A stretch of DNA of 64,000 nt from Crambe crambe (Eukaryota > Porifera > Demospongiae > Poecilosclerida > Crambeidae), in the NCBI GenBank assembly GCA_963924555.1, contig OZ004591.1:6696001-6760000 (forward strand), in the 5' to 3' direction. The first letter of the stretch is position 1. The number at the start of each line of letters is the position of its first letter. This document shows, piece after piece, positions 1 to 38,945 of the stretch. A program made the translations under genes and the position numbers. Under the pieces are notes generated by a model, which made no database searches, had not been told where the DNA came from, and worked only from the letters and a program-made list of their open reading frames with translations.

Positions 1-26098
<26,098 letters not shown>

Positions 26099-26416
26099 AA
26101 TATTCCAATATATCTTTCGAATAACAATAATTATATACATGACAATTTTGTCTTTAGACCTTAGCCTTATTTTAATCCAATATGCTAATAATTATTTTAA
26201 CCATCAAGAATAGGTTGACATTCTACTTGTACTTTGAAACGTGCACATTTGGGAGCATGTAAATTAAAGCCAACATTCAAGCTTCAAATCCAAAAAAGTT
26301 GTAGACTGTGTTAAAATGGGTAATTGCTGTGGGCCAGGGACAATGTAAAAAGTAATCAAATAGCATAATGAACAGAAAGAGGATATGACAAATAAAAGGT
26401 CATGTGTTGAAATTAA

Positions 26417-28876
26417 TTAAAGGGGCATGCGTCTTCCTTCAACACTAATAGGTACAGCATGAGTGCTCCCTTTCTGTGCCTTCTCTTGCTTCTTCTTTCT
26501 TAAGTGCTTCTCGTAACGATTCAGTGTCTTCTTTGAGGAGCCTTTCTTCATGAATTCCTGCTCCATGTTCCATTTGGGCCGCACAATGTATCCCTTTGTT
26601 GACGGCATGGGTACTCGAGCACGCCCAATCCAACCCTTATCCCCAGGCTTTTGAGGCCTACAGTATGGTAAAGGGTCATCACAAAAAAAACTTCTGAGTG
26701 AGTATTGATAATACACTTACTGTTCAGTTTCGTCATCTTGTGATGGTCTTCTTTCACCAGAACTAATAATACAGAACATCCATTACCAATAGCAACAAAG
26801 CCACTCCCTACTCTAACACACATTACCCAGCCACATTAAGTTCACCTAATTCTTCGACGAGCCTCCTGAGAAAGGTTTGCATAATCTCTCTCTTCTCTCT
26901 CATCTCGTGTCATGGACTTGAAGTCTGAGGCAAGGCCAAAAATAGGACGAGCCCACTCATCTAAACAACAATAAACAACAGGATAAGCCCACTCATCTAA
27001 ACAATAAACAACAAATAGGACAAGCTAAACAACAATAATAAACAATGAATAGGATGAGCCCACTATCTAAACAACAAATAGGACAAGCCCACTCTTATTG
27101 AGAACATTGTTGTAGTCATGTGACCATTGAACTTTCACCTTATACTTCAGAGACTTACTGATAATCTTGCCAGCCTTCTCTCTGTTCTTCTTTGCCTCTT
27201 TTGGGTGTCGGTAAAGGAGCATAATGGCCTTCCCTATCTTGCTGCTTTTCAAGATGCTGCTATCAGGAATCGGATACTAACACATGAATACCACTAAAAG
27301 TGGAAAGGATAAAGAGAATCATGACATGGCTTACTGTTTTGAGGATGTCTAGAATGGATTCTCTTATCTTGAGGTGTGGAAGAGAATGGTCAGGAAGAGG
27401 ACTCAGCCACTCCTGAGGAAACAATGTGAATCATTCATACCAACTTACTTCTGCCAAACACAAACTTACAGCTAAGGCTGAGAGAATGCCACACTCTATC
27501 AAAGTTGTCTGGAGATCAGCTCTGTGATCAATTGATGAACAAAAAAATATAACATACCACTCACTCCAATAAGTGCCCACCCTTACTTCTTTAAATGAGC
27601 AATAAGTACAGGTAAAAGTTGTATCTTTTTGGTGGCAGCTTTGCGCGCCAAGTTCAGCTCCCTGTCCTCCTCAGCCGCCACCCTCATCTGCTGTATGAGT
27701 GCCATGATGTGGTCGTCATTGACAGTGAGGTCTCCATCTCTCCTCCTCTTCTTCCTAGCACGGGCCATAGCTTCCTTCCGACGTTCCATCATCATGTCCC
27801 AGTCTGTGGGACCATCAGTCAGCCTATTTGTGATTAAGACAGAACATATAAGCAGAGGAGTCTCTCTCTCTCTCTCTCTCTCTCCTTAGTCTGTTTGGTT
27901 GCTAAACAGTAAGGAGAGAGTAATAGATTTTTTTTCTTGGGTAAATCCCTATAATTATACCTTTTTTCATCCTCTACTTCATCTTCAGATCCTTGTTCCT
28001 CGTCCTCTTCCTCACCTCCTAGTACCACCTCTCCTCCTTCTTGTACCAGCTCAGCCACCTCCTCCTGCAACTCCACTTCTGCTTCTCTCTCATTATCAGG
28101 GGCTTCCTCACTACCACTATCTCCTTCTTCTTCCTCCTCACTCTCTGCATCACTGACACTGCCTTCCTTAGTAATAATAGGGGCTTCCTTAATACCTCCT
28201 TCTTCCCCCTCACTTTCTACACCACCTGTTCCTCCTTCAGGGACTGCCTCAGCATCTTCCCCATCCTCTCCCTCCTCCTCAGGGTCACTGTCAACCTTCC
28301 TTCTTTTAGCTGGTGCCTCATGTTCACTTTCTTCTCCGTCGCTACCTTCAGAACTTAGCCCTCTCTTTCCTCTGTTAAGTGAATCCTACACATGGTGGGC
28401 ATTATATAGAAATGATAAACAATCAGCACTTAATAATACCTCCTCCTGGTCACTATCTTCTCCAAAGATACTCTGTAGACCAGTCTCATTACTACATGTT
28501 GGAGAAAGCCAAGTGATCGTGACACATGAAGATGGATTACACAATGACACACACCACTTCACACACTAAAATACCTTGGGCCACCACTGGCAGCCTCCTC
28601 CTCGATTCCTTTCTCGTTGTCTTCAGAATCTGAGTCCTGAAGAAACTTGTTTGCTTGGTGGCTGGCGGAAGCTACCGCAGAGGCCATCTCACCATCAGAT
28701 CCTTCATCACCAGGGATTGTTTTAAGCTCTTGATGCTCACCACTTGACGAAGCTTCCTGACCTACATTTTCACCTTTGGTGCCTATCTTTTCACCTGACT
28801 CATTTTCTAGTTCTTCGTCTTCATTTTCTGAGCCGGATTCGCTTTCTCGCTCCGAAGACGAAGAGTGGTGTGCCAT
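26417..28876 (-). CDS. IWS1: IWS1-like transcription elongation factor
   Basis: Ten exons on the minus strand: 28876-28575, 28491-28440, 28385-27961, 27823-27587, 27521-27470, 27412-27335, 27276-27159, 26960-26846, 26762-26721, 26657-26417, giving 553 residues. The first 260 residues are an acidic, Ser/Glu-rich disordered tail, as in other IWS1 proteins. Residues of about 300-425 form the TFIIS N-terminal-like helical domain: TDWDMMMERR, AEEDRELN, LLPVLIAHLKK, WLSPLPDHSLPHLKIRE, IGKAIMLLYRHPKE. Next comes NEWARPIFGL, then the conserved C-terminus RARVPMPS, YIVRPKW and a final MPL. Family role: IWS1 binds Spt6 and RNA polymerase II during elongation and mRNA processing in the nucleus. Broken copies of its exons lie at 34281, 42079 and 45935. 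Confidence 0.95.
26945..27105. repeat. Intronic tandem repeat in IWS1
   Basis: Repeated GAGCCCACTCATCTAAACAA and AACAACAAATAGGACAAGC-type units, about 45-60 bp with variable spacing, between exons 7 and 8 of IWS1. Confidence 0.8.
27863..27884. repeat. Short (TC)n run
   Basis: TC dinucleotides in the intron between IWS1 exons 3 and 4. Confidence 0.9.
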
Positions 28877-28930
28877 TGTTCAAAGTTCAAAGTTCAGATC
28901 TCTACTACGCATGCGTTAATGCGACTTTAA
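28877..28930 (-). promoter_or_regulatory. Candidate IWS1 core promoter region
   Basis: The region just upstream of the IWS1 start codon contains the perfect palindrome ACGCATGCGT (28907-28916), similar to NRF1-type GCGCATGCGC sites used in housekeeping promoters, and a CAAAGTTCAAAGTTCA direct repeat (28881-28896). Functional role is inference only. Confidence 0.3.
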
Positions 28931-30200
28931 CTTTAAAAAAAAAAACAAAACAAAAAAAAAACTTTAACGGCGGACATGACACATCCGTATTGCACTGTAC
29001 TTTGGCTTGCAGTTTCAAGGTCACACATTAGATAACTCAGTGCATACTAACTGTGATTTCCTTAATGATCGCACCTGTGACCATGCATGTGGCATGTGGG
29101 GGTGCTTCACCCCTTTGGCTACACTAACATTGCAACTGAGCATACAGCACAAAAAGCGTGCCATTTAGGAGGATCTGAGGGCATGTCCCCAGATTTTCGG
29201 ACTTCTTGCAAAAAATTATCTAGGCTCAATGTCTCAATTTTATGGCCAGAAATAATTTTTCTGCCAAATTGGATGAAAATTTGGATAAGAAATTGAGTAA
29301 CTAAAGGCTGGAGACTCTGGACTCAAACCTATAGCAAAGTTTCTCCCCAAAATAATTGTATTGTGATGTACCTTGTCAATTCTAGCTTCTGTAGTTAATG
29401 AGGAACCTTGGCCTTTAGGTAGGATATTTACAAGCAGCCAGGGTTCTATCTACGGGGGGGGGGGGGGGGGGGGGAAGCTTCCCCCCCAAACTTCCAGCCC
29501 CCCCCCCCCCCCCCCCATTGCTAATACTATTGTACATGTCCATTAACACCCCTGGACATGATGTGGCAATCATACACACCCATGCCAGTGGATTAACCAT
29601 AAAGATTGTTTTATATTCCAGCTACATGTAGGAGTGTAATCTTAATCTCCTCATATCAATAATTGCAGCTGCTAAAAGTCATATTTTTGCAAAACATCAA
29701 GTGGGCATTGTTTGATATCCAAAAGGGGCAAAAGTGGGCGTGGCCAAGGCAAAATTTTCCCACCCACTTGATTCTTCCCCTACCTATTAAAAATCCTGGC
29801 AGCATGAGCAAGAGGATTGTTTGCAGCAGCAAGAAATAGCTAGCTATCAAAGTTTTCACCCATATCTTGGAGAAAAGTTAAGACATGCTTGAATTGCTGC
29901 AGGGCACCACCGATAAAACAGCATGCAGATAAAAATAGAATGTCATTGATTACACTGTAAAAACGAAAGTGTGCTGTGGACACCATTGGTGTCCGTATCG
30001 GGACATTTTGTCCCAATACGGACACTTTTCACACACCAAAGTGTCCATAGCACACTTTATTTTTTACAGTGTAGGTATAGCTACTCTCAAGATTAAACAA
30101 ACAACAACAAACAAACAACAAAACAAAACAAAAAACAAACAAACAAACAGTTTTAGCTATAAGTTTACAGAGACAAAAAGCAAAGTAGTACCAAGAGTTA
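28931..30200. other. Intergenic region, repeats only
   Basis: No supported gene. 29001-29053 holds a dispersed repeat (TTTCAAGGTCACACATTAGA core) found again twice at 43641-43690 and 43735-43780. G and C homopolymer runs flank 29454-29516. A palindromic element lies at 29951-30073. Confidence 0.6.
29951..30073. mobile_element. 123 bp palindromic MITE with TA ends
   Basis: Starts TACACTGTAAAAACGAAAGT and ends with its near reverse complement ACTTTATTTTTTACAGTGTA. A nested palindrome sits at the centre (GTGTCCGTATCGGGACA against TGTCCCAATACGGACAC). The boundary TA on both sides fits Tc1/mariner-type target duplication. Confidence 0.8.
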
Positions 30201-32127
30201 TTAATGATCTGGGAGAACAGAATAGGCTTCACAAGGCTGCAAGGGAGGCTGAGGAGACGGTGCCTTGGGATGATCATAGAGCACTTCCTCATATTTCACT
30301 GCAGTTGGATCTGCATGCAAATGCACATGGAGCAATTAAGTCATACAATCTATAACAGTCATATATATATACCTTCACATTGTGCATAGATGGCATCAGT
30401 AGTATTTTCTTGGTTGTCTACACACACGAGTTAAAAAGATTATAACTAAACGTAAAACTATAGAGCTGTTACTAACTTGTCATTTTCTGAGATTTCTTCA
30501 TCACTTTTGAAAGGAAAATTTTGAACACACAAAATGTACATGTAAGCAGTAAAGTTATTCCTAGTCCAATAGCAATTCCTGTAGAGTATAATATGGACAG
30601 TAATAGCCATGCATGCAGACTAGCCATGCATGCAGACTAGCCATGCATGCAGACTAGCCATGCATGCAGACTGCACTGGTAATTGTATACAATCAACTAC
30701 CAAACACAATGTAGATTTCCCTTTTTAGACCTCCATTAGTAGCAACTTTAGTAGCAACTCTGTTTGTAGGGAAAATTTGTCCTTCAGCAAACACTTATAA
30801 ATTAATAGCAAAATATCAATGACAAAGTATAGCTAAGTCTTACATTATTTGCACCTGTTAAATATGCTCTTTGGCTTAGACATGTGCTGGGAATGCAATT
30901 CCTTATTCCATCTCTGCAGATGTACACAGATACACACTGAATGTCCAACATTGTTGAGACCATCCCATGATCAGTCACTCTCATATCAAGCACCTCTGTA
31001 TAATTGCTATCCTGTGTGCATTCAGTGATGTAGTTATTACTGATTCGGAAGTTTTGCTTCATTCGTAGCATATTCAGAGGTCTTCCATTGATAAGCCATG
31101 TCACAATTGAAGATTCTGCACAAGTTACTCTGCAATTCATGCTAATCTGCTCCCCCAATGACACAGAGCTGTTTCTTGGACCTTCTACTACAATACCTTT
31201 CACAGTAATAAGGCAGAAATTAGAATAAACATATGGGCAGGTTTAAAGGAACCCCTTTCTACTAGATAGCTAGCTTGCATGGACTTGATTTCTGATATGT
31301 GATATACCAAAACTATAGCTAAATTGATCAACTACAACCAACCTCTCTCCAGCGAAGTCAGCACACATTCACTTCTTCTTCCCTCTCCTACAATATTCAC
31401 AGCAGTCACACAGAACCTCAATGGAGTGCAGTATTCATCGTCTTGTGGCTGGAAAACATACTCTGTTCCCATTGTAGTCACATTCCTCATCCACCTTCCA
31501 GTAGCCACATTCTCAATGGAAATTAAATAGTTTAATATGTCAGGATTTTGGTTGGTGAGATCCAAAGTGAAGGGAGCAACCCAAACTAGAGTAATCAGGC
31601 TTGCATTTCTCGTTTGAATGGACACGTTCTGTGGAGCACCAAGAAGACCTGTGATTATATGAAGATTATACAATATTTTATTATAGGCAGCTATTAATGA
31701 TTACCTTGAATTCTTAACACAGCATGATAACTTTTATCCATGTCAAATACACATTTTATAACTGTGCTACCGGTATTATTGGACAGGCTGGAACTATTTA
31801 TTCTCAGAGTTGAGTTATGAATATCTTGTACTTGTGAAGACCTGACTGAAGCACCCCTTATGAAATTTTCCCCAACACAATTGCATGGTTCCTCATTAAT
31901 CAGCCAGTGCAAAGCTCCTCTTCTGACTGTGCAGTGGAAGGTAGCAATTCTCCCCAAGCTGACATTCAATGATTGTGGTTGGACTAAAATATCTATACAA
32001 AATAACTATGGTAACAAACCATAGACTAACTAGCTAAATAGCTAACACATTATAAACAAATTATAGTCTTACTTTGTCCTTTGATAAAATCTGGAATCAA
32101 ACAAAGACATAGGACCAACAGGTTCAT
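30201..32127 (-). CDS. Ig-FN3-Ig transmembrane receptor A with ITIM-like tail
   Basis: Eight exons on the minus strand: 32127-32073, 31992-31705, 31648-31343, 31196-30855, 30793-30701, 30578-30477, 30417-30373, 30310-30201; 446 residues. Residues 1-18 are a signal peptide (MNLLVLCLCLIPDFIKGQ). Residues 19-114 are Ig-like (ATFHCTV ... TVIKCVF). Residues 115-216 are FN3 (APQNVSI ... LRFCVTAVNIVGEG). Residues 217-330 are a second Ig-like domain (ISMNCRV ... DIQCVSVYICRD). A TM helix lies at about 360-385 (GIAIGLGITLLLTCTF). The tail holds Tyr406 (AIYAQC), Tyr417 in the ITIM consensus V-K-Y-E-E-V, Tyr422 (YDHP) and Tyr440 (AYSVL). Role inferred: an immune-type or cytokine-type receptor recruiting SH2 proteins. 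All introns are phase 1. A close paralogue is at 46443-48603. Confidence 0.85.
30604..30671. repeat. 17 bp tandem repeat, 4 copies
   Basis: AGCCATGCATGCAGACT repeated in the intron before the transmembrane exon of receptor A. Confidence 0.95.
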
Positions 32128-32284
32128 GACGTCTGTTCAGCTCAGAATTAAATTCATATACTGTAGATGCAGCAGTCACTATAGCTAGCTAGCTATATAG
32201 TTCCCAGCAGCTGCTGAGCGCACGTTCCATGACGAAATTCCGCCTATTACACTTTATGACAGTGTGTAAACGTCACAGATTATA

Positions 32285-33546
<1,262 letters not shown>

Positions 33547-34857
33547 TAGCTCATTTTGTAGGGTATGTATGTACAAGATACCAAAGCTATCACAATGAAA
33601 TTCTGGAGAAGAGAAGACAAGACTGGCACTTTACTAGATGGTGTACCCACATTTGACTTCATCCTTGCATAATCCAACCATCCAGTTTTCCCTGGATTAT
33701 CCAGGGATTGGGTGTCAAATCCAGACATCCAGGAAGCAACAGAAAAATCCAGGGAACATTTAAATTATCATTATTATTATTATGCCTAGGTGGTTATAGA
33801 TAATGGCTACATAACTACCAGATGAAGCCTAGTAGGATTGCATGTAAATTTAATTTCATCCAGGGAAAAACTCAAATCCAGGGAAAAAATATCCCAGATC
33901 CAGAGAAGTGTCTTGGGGGGGGGGGGGGGGTTGGTTGATAATAGCTCTTGTTCCAAGATTATTAAAGCTCATAATTGTGGTTTTCTCATGCAAACCAGCT
34001 AAGAAACGGAAAGCTGAGGAACTAGCTAGATGATTCAGTGCCTAATAAATGTATATTTAGGGAAGAAATAGCTCAAGAACTTTGTAAAAAACATGCATGG
34101 CGAACAGTTAAGTGGACCACAAGTTCTACGATAATGGGCACAAATGAAGCACAATGGTCAGCATAATAAACCTAAACGAGAATTCCTTTTAGTGTATATG
34201 CCTCAATGATTAAGTGCTTTGTGGTAAAACTGTAATGTAAATTGTGGCTTTGGGACCGAATGATCCCCCAGGCAAAGTTGCTATAAGGCTGAGAGAATGC
34301 CACACTCTCAGCTCTGTGATCATTGATAAGTAATGTCACCAAACACTTTAACAGGAGTCTCCCTTCCCCTCCTACCCCACGGAGGAGGACCAGTGGAGTA
34401 GTTATTGGAGGGGCAGGAACAATAAGAAGTTAATTATAGTAATAATTATAATAGCAACAAGATTTTTATTTTTTGCGAATATGATTAGATAACAGTCAGC
34501 AAGCAGCAGTGAAATTGCTAACATTACACTGCAATGACAGCATTCATGCATGTAGCTAATTGCTTGGTGCTTGGTCCTTGGTGCTATATTTTTACTTTCA
34601 ATGTATTCAAGTTAGCTGTTCATATTATTATTGGGGGGCAGTGCCCCTCCATCTCCCACTAGCGACATACACAATTACAATTAAACACGTGGGAGTTTCT
34701 AGTATTGACGACCATTACCAATGTGTTTATATTGAAGTTGACCGGCTCTGAATAGGCCTGTCATAATGGAATGACTGTCGTGATTGGTTGACAGGTATAC
34801 ATGTATGCATGGTGCAATAATTGAGAGCTATAGGTTTTTACTTCATAGCATGCTGCA
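33547..34857. other. Intergenic region
   Basis: No gene supported. It holds repeated CCAGGGAAAA/ATCCAGGGAT motifs (33680-33905), a G run near 33916-33930 and a fragment of IWS1 exon 5 at 34281-34326. Confidence 0.5.
34281..34326 (-). pseudogene. IWS1 exon 5 fragment
   Basis: AAGGCTGAGAGAATGCCACA and CAGCTCTGTGATCA match IWS1 exon 5 and its acceptor (27473-27532) with an internal deletion. It is non-functional on its own. Confidence 0.75.
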
Positions 34858-35115
34858 TTATGATATTTTATGCAATTTGACATCAAATGATTGCCATTTC
34901 ATGATTGACCTTGATGTCCTCTAGCAGTCAGCAATTTGTAACCAAAAAAAAAACAACAAAAAACAAAAAAACTGGCACTTTGTGGCAAATTACCTAGATG
35001 CCTCACAGTGAGTTTCTCTTCTTGTGGTTATCGAAGTCACTTTTCCATTCAGATCACATACTCTATTTCGAGCCTTCTCTTCTCAAACTCTTATGTGGTT
35101 TACAGAGAATGTTAC
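34858..35115 (+). pseudogene. ALG9 3'-exon fragment 1
   Basis: TGATATTTTATGCAATTTGA, then sequence matching the exon at 49971-50101 interrupted by an A-rich insert (34944-34971), then CATACTCTATTTCGAGCCTT matching the last exon at 50168. Frame is lost. Confidence 0.8.
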
Positions 35116-35161
35116 TATTGATAGATCTAGACCAGAGACATGTAGTCAGTGATTTGCACCT

Positions 35162-35192
<31 letters not shown>

Positions 35193-35750
35193 GATTATCT
35201 ATGGTCAAGTGAGATTTGACATCTGCTCATATTTTCCACATTTGAGTTAATCTAGTCTGCAGGCAACTAGACATTCTGTATTGCACCAAATTTGTCAACT
35301 TGTGGTAATATGTGGATGTGGGATTCAATAATTGTCACAACAGAGAACATAACAATCACTGATCTGAATTCACTATAGCTATGTATGCACAATTACATGA
35401 TTGTTTGAGGAGCAATGAGAATTATAAATACATTTTGAAAGAAATGTTATCTGGGACTAGCCACTGGCCCCATGCACGGAAGTCTGATAGTTTGCTGGTT
35501 TGGGATACTGATACTTCTCCCAACATACAGAGTACAGAGAGAGCCCAAGTCAACAGAGTACCTGCTCCAGTAGATATATTGGTGGCGGCTAAGCGGAAGT
35601 GGGGGAACTGTATTTCTGTGCTGGGCAGCACAGCCTACAGGTATCTGACACTTTTTCATTATTTGGTTTGTGGAAATGTTAATGTTTCATTAATTTTGTC
35701 AAATAAAAAGTGTTATATGTATAATAATAAATAGACATTGTATTGATAAA
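35116..35750. other. Intergenic region
   Basis: I recognise no gene or structured element; the sequence is A/T-rich. A stop-free stretch at 35381-35734 (+) has no recognisable domain. Confidence 0.4.
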
Positions 35751-36430
35751 TTAAGTGATTACATGTAATAAGCACACAATTAATGCTATAGAGTTAATGT
35801 AAAGTCCCCAAAACAGCAACTGTGTTCCCTTGTTGGGGACCGGGACAGAAGTACTAGGGTGAGATGAGGCAACTGTTGTTCTTTGGTGGGGGAACGGGAC
35901 AGAAGTATTTGGATGAGACGGGGCAACTGTTGTTCTCTGGTGGGGGACCAGCACAGAAGTACTTGGATGAGACAGGGCAACTGTTGTTCTTTGGTGGGGG
36001 ACCGGCACAGAAACTGTAAAAGTTTAAATAATTTTGTCAATAACTAGCAAATAATATTACTAGGTATGCCTGGACCTTGAATGTGTTCGGTTTTACTTGT
36101 ATTGGATATATCACAGGGATAGGATGACTCGCATGTTACTTTCAGCTGATAGTCTCTCCCCCCCACCAGACCCAAATCACCAAGTTGCAGAGATCCAGAA
36201 CCGTTTTCAGAGTTAAAAGAAAAGAACCGATCATTGGGATCATTGGGATAATATTTCGATGAATTGTTCTCGGGAAGCTGTGTTATTGTGATGAAGGAGA
36301 AGTGAGGAGAATTTGACGATGGACACATGTAAGTGAGAACTGAGCCTTTACGTTTTATTGGAATATCCGTTTCACAGCTGAAAACAGATCTCAATAGAGT
36401 TATTATTAACAGTAAGCACTTTTTTTGCAT
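35751..36430 (-). CDS. Small signal-anchored surface protein D with PTS repeats
   Basis: Two exons: 36430-36070 and 36013-35751, 207 residues. The start at 36430 gives a signal peptide MQKKCLLLIITLLRSVFSC. The ectodomain has KGSVLTYMCPSSNS, ITQLPENNSSKYYP, FFSFNSENGSGSLQL and YQLKVTC. The two central cysteines and beta-strand pattern suggest a divergent Ig-like fold, but I do not recognise the family. Exon 2 has four repeats of the type SVPVPHQRTTVAPSHPST, then a hydrophobic end (LLFWGLYINSIALIVCLLHV) that is either a membrane anchor or a GPI signal. The exon 1 donor appears to be GC (CCAG|GCATAC), or alternatively GT six bases earlier; both keep frame. The paralogue is at 50698-53194. Confidence 0.65.
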
Positions 36431-36551
36431 TCTTTTTTCAGACGACGACTCGAGATACATAGTTGTTGTAGTTAAACTGCTGCATGCGCATGCATACCGG
36501 GGTATTTATATAGTCTCGCGGGCCGACCCTTTACCAACCCAAGGGAAGGGA

Positions 36552-37054
36552 AAGGGTAGTCTGGTCAAACTCGCATGAGCGTTTCGTTCTATTGGTCCAG
36601 GAATTTCTTGGACCGATAATTAATTCAGTGTAAAATAACCTCAAAGCTATGAATAATGTTAAGAATAAATTTGCGTGTAAGTTTAGTCATTTGGACATAA
36701 ACCAGCGATCGATCGAGAGCGAGCTGCCGGAGAGAGAAGCTGCTGGCTCTAGTTACTAAGCTGTATGGAGCTAGCTAGTTGTGCCGCTGAAGGGTCGGCT
36801 GTGAGACTACACAGCAGCTACTGCGCCTTTGGAAAGCCCAGCAGAGATCGTGGTTGTGCTCGAGCTGTGAGTGCTAACTGTAAATCCATGGCATCAGGGC
36901 CTGATCAAGCTCAGAAAGTGGAAGAAAAGTTAACCTGCATACAGCATATAGCACTATTCCATGCGCGCAATAATGTGACGCACGCAAATCATTAGCACTT
37001 TCTATTTTGCTGAGTGTGCAGAACGAAATGCTCATTGGAGTTTGACCAGACCCT

Positions 37055-37055
<1 letters not shown>
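36552..37055. mobile_element. Inverted-repeat element, about 504 bp
   Basis: The left end AGTCTGGTCAAACTCGCATG (36558) and the right end, reverse complement of TTGGAGTTTGACCAGACCCT (37035), match over roughly 40 bp with a few differences. The left flank carries a GTCTCGCGGGCC motif that also occurs at 43302 and as GTCTCGCGTAGCC at 56511. No transposase inside. Confidence 0.6.

Positions 37056-37057
<2 letters not shown>

Positions 37058-37101
<44 letters not shown>
37058..37101. repeat. Poly-C run
   Basis: About 43 consecutive C bases; length is likely unreliable in sequencing. Confidence 0.95.
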
Positions 37102-37103
<2 letters not shown>

Positions 37104-38574
37104 AGGTCTGGGGTTGATCCAGAAAAGTGCTTGTAATAAGAGTTACACATAGAGTCCTTCAAAAAGAAAGAAGTAGATTAATAAATCCTTTCAGCTCTCT
37201 GTTTCACAGCGATCTCTAGATAGTGCTTTAGGAAAAGCAAGACAAGGACTGAGGCGATTAGGCCAAAAATTGATTTTTGTGGTTAAATTTTGGAATCCAG
37301 TAGTCCAGTCCAGTCCAGTCCAGTCCAGTGATTACAGACTCCCATCTATGGCTCAAGGAAATACTTTCAACTAGCTATGACCAGATAGCAGCTAATGTTG
37401 TACATGCACATTAATACTCAGTCATCTTAGGAAACTGTTCCTGAAATGGGGCACTACCTTTCACTTCAGCTCCTTCCTACTTCTGAACCAAAGGAGGTAC
37501 TTTTATATCAAGTTAAAGTATAAAATGTGCAGTGGTTGTTTTCGTACATCTATCGTTGATGGATAAAGATTACATGCTTAGCTGCTTGTATTTTTTTTTT
37601 GGGGGGGGGGGGGCCCAACAACAATCACATGCACCCTGAAACCCAGACGGAATCTGATCCTGAACGTTAATTTCTATCCTATGACACAAGTAAGGCATCC
37701 TGCAGTTTGTTGATAGACATCATCCTCATAACTTCTCTTCACAAGGTCTTGTACCGATTACAGAATAATCAGAAGTGAACATTATGCCAGACACAAACAC
37801 TGCTTTGCATTATTAGCTAATCCTTCATTATTGTCATGCTGCAATCACTTCTTTACTTTTACTCTTAATCAGCTTCATCAATAAGTAGACATTAATAATA
37901 AGACATTAGTTACGTAATAACATCCTAGCCTGTACCCAGGCCTGCTTTTTTCCACACACCCCCCCCCCCTCGATTTTCTTCACAACCATAATATTATGTT
38001 AAAATGTCTATTTTCAAGCTACAACAAGTATATGGCTAGTCTGCAGCTGCTCAGCTGAATTGATATGTACTTTAGTGTGACAGCTACAGACTGCTGAAAC
38101 TGACCACACAACCCTAGCCTTGGAGTCAAGAAGCCCACACAGACAACCCCTATACACCTAGGCGTCGTCACAACACCGTGAGAAAACGACCCAGCCTATA
38201 CTACAGAAACACTACTGGCAGGGTCACCAAATGTGGCACTTGCTGTCTTGCAAGGCTCTAGTGGAAGTAGATTGACTAAAATTTAAAGATTACACACATG
38301 GCAATACTCTCAAATTATATATCATGATGTAATGATGTTCACACGTGTAATATTTTTAGCCACAATACCTATTACTAACAGGTGCTAAATTTAGGTTTAA
38401 AGTTCAAACTGATATTCTTCCTGCTTGAAATACTCATGAATGGTGAAGACATGAGTGTATTGGAATTAATCTGAAAACTTTCTTTATAGCCACCTTGAAA
38501 TCATAAAAAAAGTTGCTAAATTTTGTACCGTTACCTCAAGGTAATAGAGAATGAATTGATAACCAGTATATCTT
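37102..38574. other. Intergenic region
   Basis: Non-coding. A CCAGT pentamer repeats at 37304-37328, with a G run at 37600-37613 and a C run at 37962-37970. A partial copy of the AGCCTGTACCCAGGCCTGCT hairpin sequence lies at 37927. No gene recognised. Confidence 0.5.
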
Positions 38575-38735
38575 GCAAATTGAGTGGAGACACCAAAGAA
38601 GACCTGTAATCACTGAATGAATTTAGGGTAGTCCACTAGAGTGAGTTCTGACTTATCTTCCTACTTCTACTTGCTCAAAAGTATGTGTAAGAGTTTAAGA
38701 AGAAGGGAATGGCAATCATTGATGTCAAACTGTAT
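38575..38735 (-). pseudogene. ALG9 3'-exon fragment 2
   Basis: On the minus strand the sequence matches the start of the ALG9 FDIND exon and the last exon (AGTTTGACATCAATGATTGC; reverse complement of GAATGAATTTAGGGTAGTCC). Internal parts are missing and no frame is kept. Confidence 0.75.
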
Positions 38736-38878
38736 CTTTCAAAATGCTATATCACTCTATGTTGACAGGCATGAACCTCCTACCATATATTTAACCACAT
38801 CCTATTGATGAATGCAACCACAATAAGGTGGCATATGTATGTATACTTTGTGAGGCCATCAGGTGCATGTATGTATCA

Positions 38879-38945
38879 TAGCCTCATACCCAGGCCCGCT
38901 TTTCACCGCCCCGCAAAAAAAAAAGCGGGCCTGGGTATGAGGCTA
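38879..38945. repeat. Short hairpin repeat
   Basis: TAGCCTCATACCCAGGCCCG is followed after a short A-rich loop by its exact reverse complement CGGGCCTGGGTATGAGGCTA, giving a 67 bp foldback. Confidence 0.9.

Noticed and set aside
27583..28213. Plus-strand frames opposite IWS1 (Leu/Pro/Ser-rich)
   Set aside because: Antisense of the acidic IWS1 exons; no splice or domain support.
29454..29516. G run followed by C run as a hairpin regulatory element
   Set aside because: Homopolymers of this kind are frequent in the window and are unreliable in length; no further structure.
36765..36995. 76-codon plus-strand ORF
   Set aside because: No recognisable domain, lies within an inverted-repeat element, and is short enough to occur by chance.
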